Notes: generated by a model not told the origin, from the letters alone. A DNA stretch of 22,934 nucleotides from G963674505 sp964575975 (GCA_964575975.1 CAZNTU010000086.1:1-22934); one strand, 5' to 3'. Positions 7,641 to 14,934 are shown, counted from the stretch's first letter. Numbers and translations are program-made.

Positions 7641-8393
7641 ATGTCGATTATGATTGAAATAGAAAGGCTATGCCACCGGTATGGCGACGGAACGGTCGCG
7701 CTCGAAAACGTGGATCTTCGAGTCGAGAAGGGCGAGTTCGTCTTAATCGCCGGGTCCAACGGTTCCGGCAAGACAACGCTTTTGAGGCATTTGAACGGAT
7801 TGCTTTTGCCGGACAGGGGGACTGTGAAAGTGGCCGGGTTGAACGTGGCCAAAAACTTGAAGCGGGTCAGGCAGATCGTAGGGATGGTATTCCAGGACGC
7901 CGACAGCCAGATCGTGGGGGAGACGGTCTACGACGACGTCGCTTTCGGTCCTGAGAATCTGCGCATGCCCGAAGACGAGGTGCGCGAAAGGGTCCGGCAG
8001 GCGCTTGAATCCGTCGGGCTCTGGGAGTCCCGGCAAAAAAGGCCCCATCTTCTCTCGGGCGGGGAAAAGAGACGATTGGCCATAGCGGGGGTGCTCGCCA
8101 TGGCGTCGGAGGTCGTCGTCTTCGACGAACCCTTTTCCAACCTGGACTATCCCGCCACCAAACAGGTCCTGTCCCGAATGATAGAGCTTCACGACCGGGG
8201 AACGACGATCCTGGCGACCACCCACGATTTGGAGAAGGTCGCCGCCCATGCGCAGCGATTGGTGGTCATGCAGAACGGGAGGGTCGTGCGCGACGGCCGC
8301 CCGCCGGAAACGGCCCGGGGCGTGGAGCAGTTCGGAATTCGCGAACCGGTTTCGTTCCGGAACGGAGGAGAATTCGTGTCGTGGCTGAACTGA
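7641..8393 (+). CDS. bioM: BioM/EcfA, ATPase of the biotin ECF transporter
   Basis: This 250-residue ABC ATPase is of the CbiO/EcfA type. Walker A is GSNGSGKT (38-45), the Q loop FQDADSQI (84-91), the signature LSGGEKRRLAIAG (138-150), Walker B VVVFDEPFSNLD (158-169) and the switch histidine H195. A single ATPase gene is present, so the transporter probably uses a homodimer, as the Rhizobium-type BioMNY does. I chose the ATG at 7641 because the in-frame TTG at 7584 would overlap bioY and add residues that do not belong to the family. The ribosome binding site is weak, and the ATG at 7650 is an equally possible start. The 3' end overlaps bioN by 13 bp, indicating coupled translation. Confidence 0.93.
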   Translation: MSIMIEIERLCHRYGDGTVALENVDLRVEKGEFVLIAGSNGSGKTTLLRHLNGLLLPDRGTVKVAGLNVAKNLKRVRQIVGMVFQDADSQIVGETVYDDVAFGPENLRMPEDEVRERVRQALESVGLWESRQKRPHLLSGGEKRRLAIAGVLAMASEVVVFDEPFSNLDYPATKQVLSRMIELHDRGTTILATTHDLEKVAAHAQRLVVMQNGRVVRDGRPPETARGVEQFGIREPVSFRNGGEFVSWLN

Positions 8394-9148
8394 CCGACGA
8401 ATTCTCCCCCGAGGGAACGACTTTCATGCATCGGATGGACGCCCGGTTCAAGCTGTTCGTCTTGGCGCTCCTGAGCGTCTCCAACGTCAACGCGAGTTTT
8501 TTGGGCCTTTCGATCCTTCTTTCGATTCAGCTTTTGGCGCTGTGGATATCCCGGATTCGCGTCAAGACGTTCGTGAAGGAACTTCGGTATTTTTTCGTTT
8601 TTCTGTTTTTCGTTTTTCTGGCGAGAGCGCTTTGGACGCCAGGGGAAAAGGTTTTTGAGGATGGCGTCTTGTCTGCGGTCGCCCCTTTCACGGAAAGGGG
8701 GCTTGCGGACGGGGCACTGGCGAGCTTCCGATTGTTACTGATCGCGATGCTTGGTTTCTTGTTCGTGGAGACCACTCCGGCGTCGAAGGTCCGGGTGGCG
8801 GTCGCCTGGTATTTGAAGCCGGTTCCGTTTGTACCGGAAAGGCGCGTGGCGACCATGCTGAGCCTGCTCGTGCGCTTTTTGCCTCTGATCGTGCAGCAAG
8901 CGAGGGAAACTTCCGACGCTCTGAAGGCGAGGGGATTGGAAAGCAGGAGAAATCCGGTCTACCGGGTCGCGAAGCTGGCGATTCCTATGCTCCGAAGGAC
9001 TTTCATGCGGGCCGACGAACTCGTATTGGCCATGGAGGCGAGGGGATACAACGAGAATCGGACTCCGCAGAGCCTTTCGGCGTCGAAATCCGATTGGGCC
9101 GCGCTGGCGTTTTTGATTCCCGTCGCTTTTTTGTCGGCGGTCGTTTAA
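8381..9148 (+). CDS. bioN: BioN/EcfT, transmembrane coupling protein of the biotin ECF transporter
   Basis: This 255-residue membrane protein has the EcfT architecture: an N-terminal HRMDARFKLF motif, several hydrophobic helices, and the two coupling motifs that touch the ATPases, ALKARGLES (about 183-191) and AMEARGYNE (about 213-221). It connects BioY to BioM. The start is a GTG with GGAGGAG ten bases upstream, lying inside the end of bioM. With bioY and bioM it makes a complete dedicated biotin importer. No further biotin genes follow: after 9148 the next gene is on the opposite strand. No intrinsic terminator is visible in the 34 bp between. Confidence 0.93.
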   Translation: MAELTDEFSPEGTTFMHRMDARFKLFVLALLSVSNVNASFLGLSILLSIQLLALWISRIRVKTFVKELRYFFVFLFFVFLARALWTPGEKVFEDGVLSAVAPFTERGLADGALASFRLLLIAMLGFLFVETTPASKVRVAVAWYLKPVPFVPERRVATMLSLLVRFLPLIVQQARETSDALKARGLESRRNPVYRVAKLAIPMLRRTFMRADELVLAMEARGYNENRTPQSLSASKSDWAALAFLIPVAFLSAVV

Positions 9149-9182
9149 CGGAATTCCAAACCTCCATGCGACCAGAACTCGT

Positions 9183-9602
9183 TCATTGACCGGGAGTGGA
9201 ATTGGAATCTATTAACTCGAAAAGATCAAGGCTTGAAGCTTTTTTGTCGAAAGTGAGAACTTTGTCGCACCCGGATTGCCGCGCGGAGCATCCGATCAAT
9301 GCGTCGGAAAGATCTGTTTTGCAGTTGCGCGCATAGAAAATGAATTGCCTGACGAGCGATTGCGATTCGAATTTAAAAATCGGCATTAGCAAAATTTCTC
9401 CTATTGCGTTCAGAATTTCGTCTTGCCGTTCGTTATAAACGGATTCAAGTACCCAAATTGTCTCTAACACCACAAGCGAAGATATCCAAAAGACGGCGTT
9501 ATCAGACTCGGCTTGTTTGAAAACGCTGTAAATCTTCGCCGCTTGTTTTTCGTCGTCCTTGACCAGGAATCTAACCAAGATGTTGGTATCCAAAGCTTTC
9601 AT
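9183..9602 (-). CDS. vapC: VapC-type PIN-domain ribonuclease toxin
   Basis: This 139-residue protein is a PIN domain. The four acidic metal ligands are present: D5 (ALDTNILVR), E47 (VLETIW), D97 or D100 (TDLSD) and D119 (TFDKK). PIN toxins of VapBC pairs cut RNA, often tRNA, when released from the antitoxin. The start codon overlaps the stop of the upstream antitoxin gene in an ATGA, so translation is coupled. The gene is visibly richer in A and T than its neighbours, consistent with recent arrival. The metal ligands are intact, so the toxin should be active. Confidence 0.92.
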   Translation of the reverse strand: MKALDTNILVRFLVKDDEKQAAKIYSVFKQAESDNAVFWISSLVVLETIWVLESVYNERQDEILNAIGEILLMPIFKFESQSLVRQFIFYARNCKTDLSDALIGCSARQSGCDKVLTFDKKASSLDLFELIDSNSTPGQ

Positions 9603-9847
9603 CGGTAAAGCTCCCCCAATCTTTTTCGAATCCCTTCGTTCATCTCCTCTGCCGAAACAGCCTTTCTTCCGGGTTTGTGCAAAATGCCGTAAATTTCATC
9701 GACCTTCCTGGAAACAGGACGAATAAAAACTTCCCTTTTTTCGGTGACAACGAATTCTATTTTATCGCCGGGGTTGAGCATAAGAGATTCTCGCACCTCT
9801 TTTGGTATTGTGACTTGGCCCTTGCTTGTTATTGTTGCCAGTGTCAT
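9599..9847 (-). CDS. AbrB/SpoVT-type antitoxin
   Basis: This 82-residue protein begins with a swapped-hairpin AbrB DNA-binding domain (about 2-45: ITSKGQVTIPKEVRESL, then LNPGDKIEFVV). A charged C-terminal tail (about 48-82) would wrap the toxin. I chose the ATG at 9847 because AAAGGAGA lies immediately upstream; an in-frame ATG 11 codons earlier has no such site. It forms a typical antitoxin-first operon with the PIN toxin and is expected to bind its own promoter, where an inverted repeat overlaps the -10 box. Confidence 0.92.
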   Translation of the reverse strand: MTLATITSKGQVTIPKEVRESLMLNPGDKIEFVVTEKREVFIRPVSRKVDEIYGILHKPGRKAVSAEEMNEGIRKRLGELYR

Positions 9848-9890
9848 TTTAGTCTCCTTTCGCAACGATGTTCTTTGCATCCAAACCGAT

Positions 9891-9926
9891 CTTACGAAAA
9901 GTAAGAAATATGGATTGGAAGATCAA
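9891..9926 (-). promoter_or_regulatory. Candidate promoter and operator of the toxin-antitoxin operon
   Basis: On the minus strand, TTGATC (9921-9926) is followed after 17 bp by TACTTT (9898-9903). A small inverted repeat, CTTAC-5-GTAAG (9891-9905), covers the -10 box and could be the antitoxin's binding site. The -10 match is only moderate. Confidence 0.45.
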
Positions 9927-10089
9927 CAAAAAACGTGAACTCGATAAATTTTCGCGGCTTGCAGGGTTTTAAAGTTTTCAAAGAGGAATTTTTCAAAGCC
10001 GCTGTGTAAGAATCGAACAAAATCTTAGAAACCGGAACAGAGACGATTTATGGCGAATCTTGACCTCGCGGACTTGCTTTTTTCGTCGT

Positions 10090-10118
10090 TTGACAAAAAA
10101 TTGTAAATCCGTGATAAG
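10090..10118 (+). promoter_or_regulatory. Candidate promoter of the HEAT-repeat gene
   Basis: A perfect -35 TTGACA (10090-10095) is followed after 17 bp by GATAAG (10113-10118), which keeps four of the six consensus bases. It would give a leader of about 80 nt. Confidence 0.55.
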
Positions 10119-10207
10119 TTCCTTTTCGAGATAAATGTCGTTTTAGGCGCAACGATGTAACGAACCGCTTTTTTTATAACAACCATATTAAAATGGGAGA
10201 AAAACAG

Positions 10208-11011
10208 ATGGATATAAAAACGCTCGAGAACACTCCGGCGTGGGAATGGCCGGACAACGCGGACGATATTATTTTGAATGTGTTGCGGAACCCGGGGGCC
10301 GAGGCGTCCGACCGGCTTGTAGCGGCGAAGCTTGCGGGCGATTACTCGGTGATCAACGAGGAGTTGGCGGCGGAGTTGCTGTCGATTCTTACGAACAAGG
10401 GAGAGGGCGACGAATTGAGGAGCTGGGCGGCCATCTCTTTCGGCCCGGCGCTCGAGAACGCGGATATGATGGGATTCGACGACCCGGACGACATAATTCT
10501 GTCCGAGAAGACCTGCGAGAAGGTTCAAAAGACGCTGCGAAAGATTTACATGGATTCGGACACTTCCAAGGATCTTCGGAGGAGGGTTTTGGAGGCCTCC
10601 GTGCGCGCTCCCGAGGATTGGCATCGGGAGGCCGTGGCCGCCGCGTACCGGGACAAGGACGAAGACTGGAAACTTACGGCGGTTTTCTGCATGGGGTATG
10701 TCAGCGGTTTCGAAAAACAGATCGTCGAGTCGTTGAAGAGCGACAATACCGAAATCGAATTGCACGCGGTGGAAGCCGCGGGCGTTTGGGAAATCGACAA
10801 GGCTTGGAAGCATATCTCGTCGCTGGTCAAGTCTAAGAATACCGAGAAAAACCTTCTTCTTGCCGCGATCGAGTCGGCCGCTTTCATCCGCCCCGAGGAT
10901 GCGGAGGCGTTGCTTTCGCCTCTCTTGGAATCGGACGACCAGGACATCGTGGACGCGGTTAACGAAGCTCTTTCCATGAACGACGAGGATTACGAAGACG
11001 ACGATTTCTAG
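10208..11011 (+). CDS. HEAT-repeat protein, conserved family of unknown role
   Basis: This 267-residue soluble protein is made almost wholly of paired helices of HEAT type (about residues 34-255). It starts with a characteristic NTPAWEWPDNADDII segment (8-22) and contains SVRAPEDWHREAVAAAY (131-147) and DWKLTAVFCMGYV (153-165). It ends in a very acidic tail (DEDYEDDDF). I recall similar HEAT proteins with this opening and tail from several bacterial groups, but no function is known to me; such scaffolds usually bind other proteins. I place the start at the second ATG, because the first (10193) lies in the sequence GGGAGAAAAACAG, which reads as the ribosome binding site. No obvious partner gene is adjacent. 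Confidence 0.85.
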   Translation: MDIKTLENTPAWEWPDNADDIILNVLRNPGAEASDRLVAAKLAGDYSVINEELAAELLSILTNKGEGDELRSWAAISFGPALENADMMGFDDPDDIILSEKTCEKVQKTLRKIYMDSDTSKDLRRRVLEASVRAPEDWHREAVAAAYRDKDEDWKLTAVFCMGYVSGFEKQIVESLKSDNTEIELHAVEAAGVWEIDKAWKHISSLVKSKNTEKNLLLAAIESAAFIRPEDAEALLSPLLESDDQDIVDAVNEALSMNDEDYEDDDF

Positions 11012-11207
11012 TCCGGGCGCGGGTCGAAATCGCGGAAATCGCGGGACGGGCGGAGCGGCTCATTAAATCTTCAATGACCGTGTTTCTGCCGATCGGTTCG
11101 CCGTGGCCTGCGGATAGAAGCGCGGGGACATCTTTTCGAACGGATTTGATTCGTCTTGGAACGTCGATGCCGGCCATTTGCGGCATCGACATGTCCGTAA
11201 TTGGATG
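11012..11207 (-). pseudogene. Response-regulator receiver domain remnant
   Basis: Directly after the stop of the small symporter peptide, and in the same frame, the minus strand reads PITDMSMPQMAGID, then RRIKSVRKDVPALLSAGHGE, then IEDLMS. This is the second half of a CheY-like receiver: the phospho-acceptor Asp (in TDMSMP), the beta-4 Ser (LLSAGH) and the start of the beta-5 region. The first half with the acidic pair is missing, a few residues seem lost before IEDLM, and the usual Lys-Pro after DLM is absent. There is no ribosome binding site or plausible start ahead of the acceptor Asp. I read it as a decaying fragment of a former two-component gene. Confidence 0.68.
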
Positions 11208-11300
11208 TTAAGAGTCGGACATTTTCCCGACGCCGTAATACAAACCGCCCGCCAAGAAAACAAATATCAGTATGCCCGTCAAAATGGCGGCAATGCTCAT
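11208..11300 (-). CDS. Small single-pass membrane peptide, MetS-like NSS symporter subunit
   Basis: This 30-residue protein is one hydrophobic helix (SIAAILTGILIFVFLAGG) with a short polar end (YYGVGKMSDS). Its ATG directly follows the TAA stop of the symporter gene, and its ribosome binding site (AAGGAGG) is inside the last codons of that gene, so the two are translationally coupled. Tiny one-helix proteins encoded directly behind NSS symporters are known; MetS of the Corynebacterium MetPS methionine/alanine importer is required for transport. Position, size and the Gly-Gly after the hydrophobic run fit that class, but sequence identity to MetS itself is too short to claim. Confidence 0.8.
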   Translation of the reverse strand: MSIAAILTGILIFVFLAGGLYYGVGKMSDS

Positions 11301-12971
11301 TTAGACCTCCTTGTTTTCGGATTCTGTCGGCGAAGCCAGTCTGTCAAGAGAAAGAAGAAGCCATCCGCCTGTCGCGAGGGAGCCCGCCAGCATGATGATC
11401 GCCGACACCCTCGAGCCGGTGGCGTAATGGATCCCTGCCGTCGCGACGACTCCCGCGTAAACGACCGTCCATCCAAGAAGCCTCGCCCTTTTTTCCTTCT
11501 TTCCGCGCAATTCGTCCACGCGTTGAATGTACAGCGAGAAAAACATCGCGCCTCCCGCCAGCGCCCATCCGCCTAGAAGCAACGCCCATATGGGATAGCC
11601 TCCGTAGGGCGATTTCAGTTCGTCCAGAATATTGGTCGCGATGATCAGGAGCAAGACGACTGGAGTGACGTACTTGATCGATACGATCCACAAGTTCCCG
11701 AACTTGATGTCCGACCTGGAATCGATATGCCGGCAAGCCTCGCGCACGTCCGCGAACCACCCGACCAGGACTGCCTGCATAAGACCCGCCAGTATCAGGC
11801 ACCAGCTCATCCAGTGGTCCACGATGTCCAACCAGTATACGCCGGAACCGGTCGAATAGAAAAAACCGACCCCGAAACCCGCCGCGCAGACCCAAAACGT
11901 GGTTTTCTTGCGGGAAAAGCCATAGGAGTCTCTCAATCCGCTCGCGACCGCCTCCACGAGCGAAAAGGCCGAGTCGATGCCCATGCCCAAAAGCATCGCG
12001 AAAAACAGGACGCCGAAGACCGATTGGACCCACCCGCCTCCCGGAAGCTTTGCGATCGCCGTGGGATAGATGACGAAAGCCAATCCCGGACCGCCTCCCG
12101 CGATGCCCTCCACGGGAGTTCCGGTTTGGAAAGCAACGTATCCGACTGCGGAGAACACGGCGAATCCGGCAAAATACGAGGTCAGACAGGTGGAGAACGA
12201 AACTACCCACGCGTTGGCGTGTATGTCCGAATCTTTCGGCAAGTAGGACGCATAGGCGATCATGATGCCGAATCCCAGGGAGAGGGAGAAGAAAATCTGG
12301 CCGTAGGCGGCGAGCCATACGTCGGGATTTGCTAAAAGCGAGAAGTCGGGCTTCAAATAGAAATCCAATCCGGCCGCCGCGCCAGGAAGAGTGACTCCCC
12401 TGGCGATCAGGACGAAGAGCAGGACCAGGGGCAGGATCACGAACCAGTTGATGACCCGCCCTATTCTTTTCACGCCGCCCGCGATGATCGCGTATATCGA
12501 AATCCAGGTAAAAAGGTTTCCGAGAACCACGAGCCATTGGATTTCGCCGAACAAGCGGACGCCGTCGGCCGCGTTCAATACCCGGTCGAAAAAGAAACCG
12601 CTCTCGTTCCCCGCCCATTTCACCCCGATGGAATAACAGGCGTAATTGAGCGCCCAAGACATGACCACTGTGTAGTAGCACAGGATCATCGCGGCGGAGG
12701 CGATAGAGAACCACCCGATGAAGTTCGCGTTTTTTCGGATATTTCCGAATGTCTGGGTCGGTCCCTGCTGATAGCGGACTCCCATGTAGTATTCCAGGGA
12801 AAGCAAGGGGACGCCGGTGGTTGCGAGGGCGATCAGATAAGGGATGAAAAAGGCCCCTCCGCCGTTGCTGTAGGCGATGTAAGGGAATCGCCAAACGCAC
12901 CCCAGTCCTACGGCCGAGCCCACGGCCGCCATAACGAAAGCGCTCCTTCTGCCCCATCTTTCTCTTTCCAT
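11301..12971 (-). CDS. Neurotransmitter:sodium symporter (NSS/SNF) family transporter
   Basis: This 556-residue protein has about twelve membrane helices in the LeuT fold. Helix 1 carries GSAVGLGCVWRFPY (18-31), helix 6 FFSLSLGFG (227-235) and helix 8 GMGIDSAFSLVEA (329-341). The family usually imports amino acids with sodium. I start it at the ATG at 12971, which has GGGGAGGA just upstream and gives the usual MxxxRWGRR opening; a TTG 20 codons earlier is less likely. Aligned without gaps to LeuT, the Na1-site residues N27, T254 and N286 are C25, S229 and T261 here, while the helix-8 Asp-Ser of Na2 (D333, S334) is kept. A tiny partner peptide follows at once. The substrate cannot be named from sequence. 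Confidence 0.94.
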   Translation of the reverse strand: MERERWGRRSAFVMAAVGSAVGLGCVWRFPYIAYSNGGGAFFIPYLIALATTGVPLLSLEYYMGVRYQQGPTQTFGNIRKNANFIGWFSIASAAMILCYYTVVMSWALNYACYSIGVKWAGNESGFFFDRVLNAADGVRLFGEIQWLVVLGNLFTWISIYAIIAGGVKRIGRVINWFVILPLVLLFVLIARGVTLPGAAAGLDFYLKPDFSLLANPDVWLAAYGQIFFSLSLGFGIMIAYASYLPKDSDIHANAWVVSFSTCLTSYFAGFAVFSAVGYVAFQTGTPVEGIAGGGPGLAFVIYPTAIAKLPGGGWVQSVFGVLFFAMLLGMGIDSAFSLVEAVASGLRDSYGFSRKKTTFWVCAAGFGVGFFYSTGSGVYWLDIVDHWMSWCLILAGLMQAVLVGWFADVREACRHIDSRSDIKFGNLWIVSIKYVTPVVLLLIIATNILDELKSPYGGYPIWALLLGGWALAGGAMFFSLYIQRVDELRGKKEKRARLLGWTVVYAGVVATAGIHYATGSRVSAIIMLAGSLATGGWLLLSLDRLASPTESENKEV

Positions 12972-13038
12972 CCTGTCCTCCCCGGCTTCGAAACCCCCCG
13001 TTTCCGTTTCTCCATCGCCATTGAATTCCAAAATCGTT

Positions 13039-13068
13039 CTGTTATTACGACAAGCCGGAGCAAGTCAA
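13039..13068 (-). promoter_or_regulatory. Candidate promoter of the symporter operon
   Basis: On the minus strand, TTGACT (13063-13068) is followed after 18 bp by TAACAG (13039-13044). An overlapping TAATAA at 15 bp is an alternative -10 box. Confidence 0.45.
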
Positions 13069-13122
13069 GAGCGGAGTTGATCCAGGAATTTTTTTTTGCG
13101 ATTCGCGGATTCCGTATTCCTT

Positions 13123-13152
13123 TTGAAATTCCGGGCGAATTGGCGATATAAG
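13123..13152 (+). promoter_or_regulatory. Promoter of the PASTA lipoprotein gene
   Basis: TTGAAA (13123-13128) is followed after 18 bp by TATAAG (13147-13152), about 60 bp before the start codon. Confidence 0.6.
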
Positions 13153-13213
13153 GACCAGTGTGGCAGAGATTGAAATGGTGGGAATCAAAGTGGAAAATAG
13201 AATGGAGGATGAC

Positions 13214-14065
13214 ATGAAAGTTTACGAATCGATCAAGAATATGGTGGCTTTATCGGCATTTGCGATTTTCGTGTTGGTATCGTGCGTTCCTGCGAACGGC
13301 GGATACGGGGGATATCATGACGGTCCGCATTCGTACGGGGAAACCAGGGTTCCCAGTGTAGTGGGAAGCCGGCAGTACGAGGCCGAGAGAGTTCTTCGCA
13401 AATACGATTTGCGGGTCGGCGATGTCGAATACGTGAACACGCGTCGCAAGGACCTGGATGGACAAGTGCAGTACCAATACCCGAAGGCGGGCAGTATGGT
13501 TTCGAAAGGTACTAGAGTTCGCCTCGGCGTCTATCAAAGCGGGGACGACAGACCGGGGGACCTCCGTCCGCCGGAGAACAAGCCCCGAAAGGTCGAAGTG
13601 CCCAGTCTGGAGGGACGGTCGCTGAACGAGGCCCGCGACATTCTCCGCCGGTACCGTTTATTGACGGGGAGAATTGATTACAAGGAGACGGCGAACAAAA
13701 AATTGGACGGCAAAGTGGGATCGCAATATCCTCGGGCCGGGGACAAGGTCGCTTTCGGGACCCAAGTCGGTCTTTCCATATACAAGTACGAAAAGCCAGG
13801 TCCTTTCGGCCGAGGAGACGATTGGGGGCGCGGCAGGCACGACAACGGTTATTTCGACAGGAAGAGCGTCGTGCCGGACGTCGTGGGATTGAGTCTGGGG
13901 GAGGCGAGAAGAACGCTCTCGGGAAACGGATTCGCAGTGGGGAAAATAAACGAGGCGCGCACTGCTGTGAAGAGCCGGGACGGCCAGGTCTTCAAACAGG
14001 ATCCTCCTCCGGGAACCAAGGTTAATCGAAACGTCAACGTCAATTTGTGGGTGAACAAGTTTTAA
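13214..14065 (+). CDS. Lipoprotein with three PASTA domains
   Basis: This 283-residue protein begins with a lipoprotein signal peptide: a basic start, a hydrophobic stretch (10-22) and the lipobox LVSC with Cys24 as the lipidated residue. Three PASTA domains follow, at about 45-108, 127-191 and 219-281, each opening with a VPxxxG-type turn (VPSVVG, VPSLEG, VPDVVG) and containing the Y/DPxxG turn (QYPKAG, QYPRAG, DPPPG). PASTA domains bind peptidoglycan fragments or, in some proteins, act as wall-facing spacers. Here they have no kinase or penicillin-binding domain attached and no such gene is adjacent, so this is a stand-alone envelope protein. I chose the ATG at 13214 for its GGAGG and because the signal peptide begins there. 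Its stop overlaps that of the convergent ATPase gene by 4 bp. Confidence 0.88.
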   Translation: MKVYESIKNMVALSAFAIFVLVSCVPANGGYGGYHDGPHSYGETRVPSVVGSRQYEAERVLRKYDLRVGDVEYVNTRRKDLDGQVQYQYPKAGSMVSKGTRVRLGVYQSGDDRPGDLRPPENKPRKVEVPSLEGRSLNEARDILRRYRLLTGRIDYKETANKKLDGKVGSQYPRAGDKVAFGTQVGLSIYKYEKPGPFGRGDDWGRGRHDNGYFDRKSVVPDVVGLSLGEARRTLSGNGFAVGKINEARTAVKSRDGQVFKQDPPPGTKVNRNVNVNLWVNKF

Positions 14066-14880
14066 AACAGGTCCTCGATCAAGTCGTTCAAAGTTTCCTG
14101 GAGGCGGTTGTCGTCGGTTAGCGGCAAGCAGACGGCGGAGCGGCACGCGTCGGCGGGGTCGATGTTGCGGCGGATCAATTGCGCGGCGTAGATCAGCAGG
14201 CGGGTGCTCGCTCCTTCGGCAAGGCCGTGTTCGCGAATATTCCTTATTTTAACCGCAAGGGAAACCAGACGCCGGGCGGTCTCGGAATCGACGCCGCCCT
14301 CGCGTGCCACGATTTCGGTTTCCTTTTCCGAGGCCGGGTATCGGAACTCGATGGAGACGAACCTTTGGCGGGTGCTTTGCTTTAAATCCTTCAAAACGGA
14401 CTGGTATCCCGGGTTGTAGGAAATCACGAGAGAAAAGTCGGGATGCGCCTGGATGATTTCCCCTTTTTTTTCGATGACCAGGGTCCGACGGTCGTCGCTA
14501 AGCGGATGAATTACCACTGTTGTGTCTTTCCTGGCCTCCACGATTTCGTCAAGGTAACAGATGGCTCCGGTCCGTACGGCTCGGGTCAATGGACCGTCGT
14601 TCCAAACCGTTTCGTCGTTTTTCAGCAGATATCGACCCACGAGGTCCGACGCGAACAGGTCCTCGTGGCACGCCACAGTCACCAGCGGGCGGTTCAGCCG
14701 GTAGGCCATGTATTCGACGAATCTCGTTTTGCCGCATCCGGTTGGGCCTTTCAGCATTACAGGTAGCTTGCCGTCGTAGGCGGCTTCGAACAACGCCGTT
14801 TCGTTTCCCGTCTCAAGATAGAACGGTTTTTCTTCTGTTTTTCCCGTTTCCGTGTTTGGGGAGGTAGTAGCATCGCTCAT
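14062..14880 (-). CDS. MoxR-class AAA+ ATPase of the CbbQ/NirQ/NorQ type
   Basis: This 272-residue AAA+ protein has Walker A GPTGCGKT (45-52), the CbbQ-type CHEDLFASDLVGRY (71-84), Walker B ICYLDEI (107-113), sensor 1 SYNPGYQ (154-160) and a probable arginine finger in STRQRF (169-174). The C-terminal helical part contains EGASTRLLIYAA (222-233). Such ATPases remodel metalloenzymes (Rubisco activation, nitric oxide reductase assembly) together with a VWA-domain partner (CbbO, NorD). No VWA gene or metalloenzyme gene is in this window, so its client is unknown. I use the ATG at 14880; a TTG at 14904 is possible, and neither has a strong ribosome binding site. It is transcribed away from the TraB-family gene and converges with the PASTA gene. 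Confidence 0.9.
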   Translation of the reverse strand: MSDATTSPNTETGKTEEKPFYLETGNETALFEAAYDGKLPVMLKGPTGCGKTRFVEYMAYRLNRPLVTVACHEDLFASDLVGRYLLKNDETVWNDGPLTRAVRTGAICYLDEIVEARKDTTVVIHPLSDDRRTLVIEKKGEIIQAHPDFSLVISYNPGYQSVLKDLKQSTRQRFVSIEFRYPASEKETEIVAREGGVDSETARRLVSLAVKIRNIREHGLAEGASTRLLIYAAQLIRRNIDPADACRSAVCLPLTDDNRLQETLNDLIEDLF

Positions 14881-14905
14881 TTTTACGTCGTTCCGGTGTT
14901 TCAAG

Positions 14906-14934
14906 TTGATAAATTTCCTTTATACGCATATATT
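14906..14934 (+). promoter_or_regulatory. Promoter of the TraB-LOG-methyltransferase run
   Basis: TTGATA (14906-14911) is followed after 17 bp by TATATT (14929-14934) in the 96-bp gap between two divergent genes. No equally good promoter for the minus-strand ATPase was found. Confidence 0.65.

Larger units (their letters stand above)
9848..10207. other. Intergenic region between the toxin-antitoxin operon and the HEAT gene
   Basis: This 360-bp A/T-rich gap holds the toxin-antitoxin promoter at its left and the HEAT-gene promoter near 10090-10118. In the middle is a short direct repeat of TTTTCAAAG (within 9976-9998) and a 7-bp inverted repeat GCGGCTT / AAGCCGC (9954-9960 and 9996-10002) with a long loop. 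No coding sequence or structured RNA is convincing. Confidence 0.6.

Noticed and set aside
9954..10002. Inverted repeat GCGGCTT / AAGCCGC and direct TTTTCAAAG copies in the A/T-rich gap.
   Set aside because: A 7-bp stem with a 35-base loop and a 9-base repeat are within what chance gives in A/T-rich DNA.
10025..10813. A 262-codon minus-strand frame opposite the HEAT gene.
   Set aside because: The HEAT-family sequence on the plus strand is unambiguous, and the opposite frame has no motif or ribosome binding site.
11163..11190. A perfect 10-bp inverted repeat (GTCGATGCCG / CGGCATCGAC), at first taken as a terminator of the symporter operon.
   Set aside because: It has no T run, and it falls in codons of the receiver remnant (MSMPQMAGID), whose coding explains the sequence.
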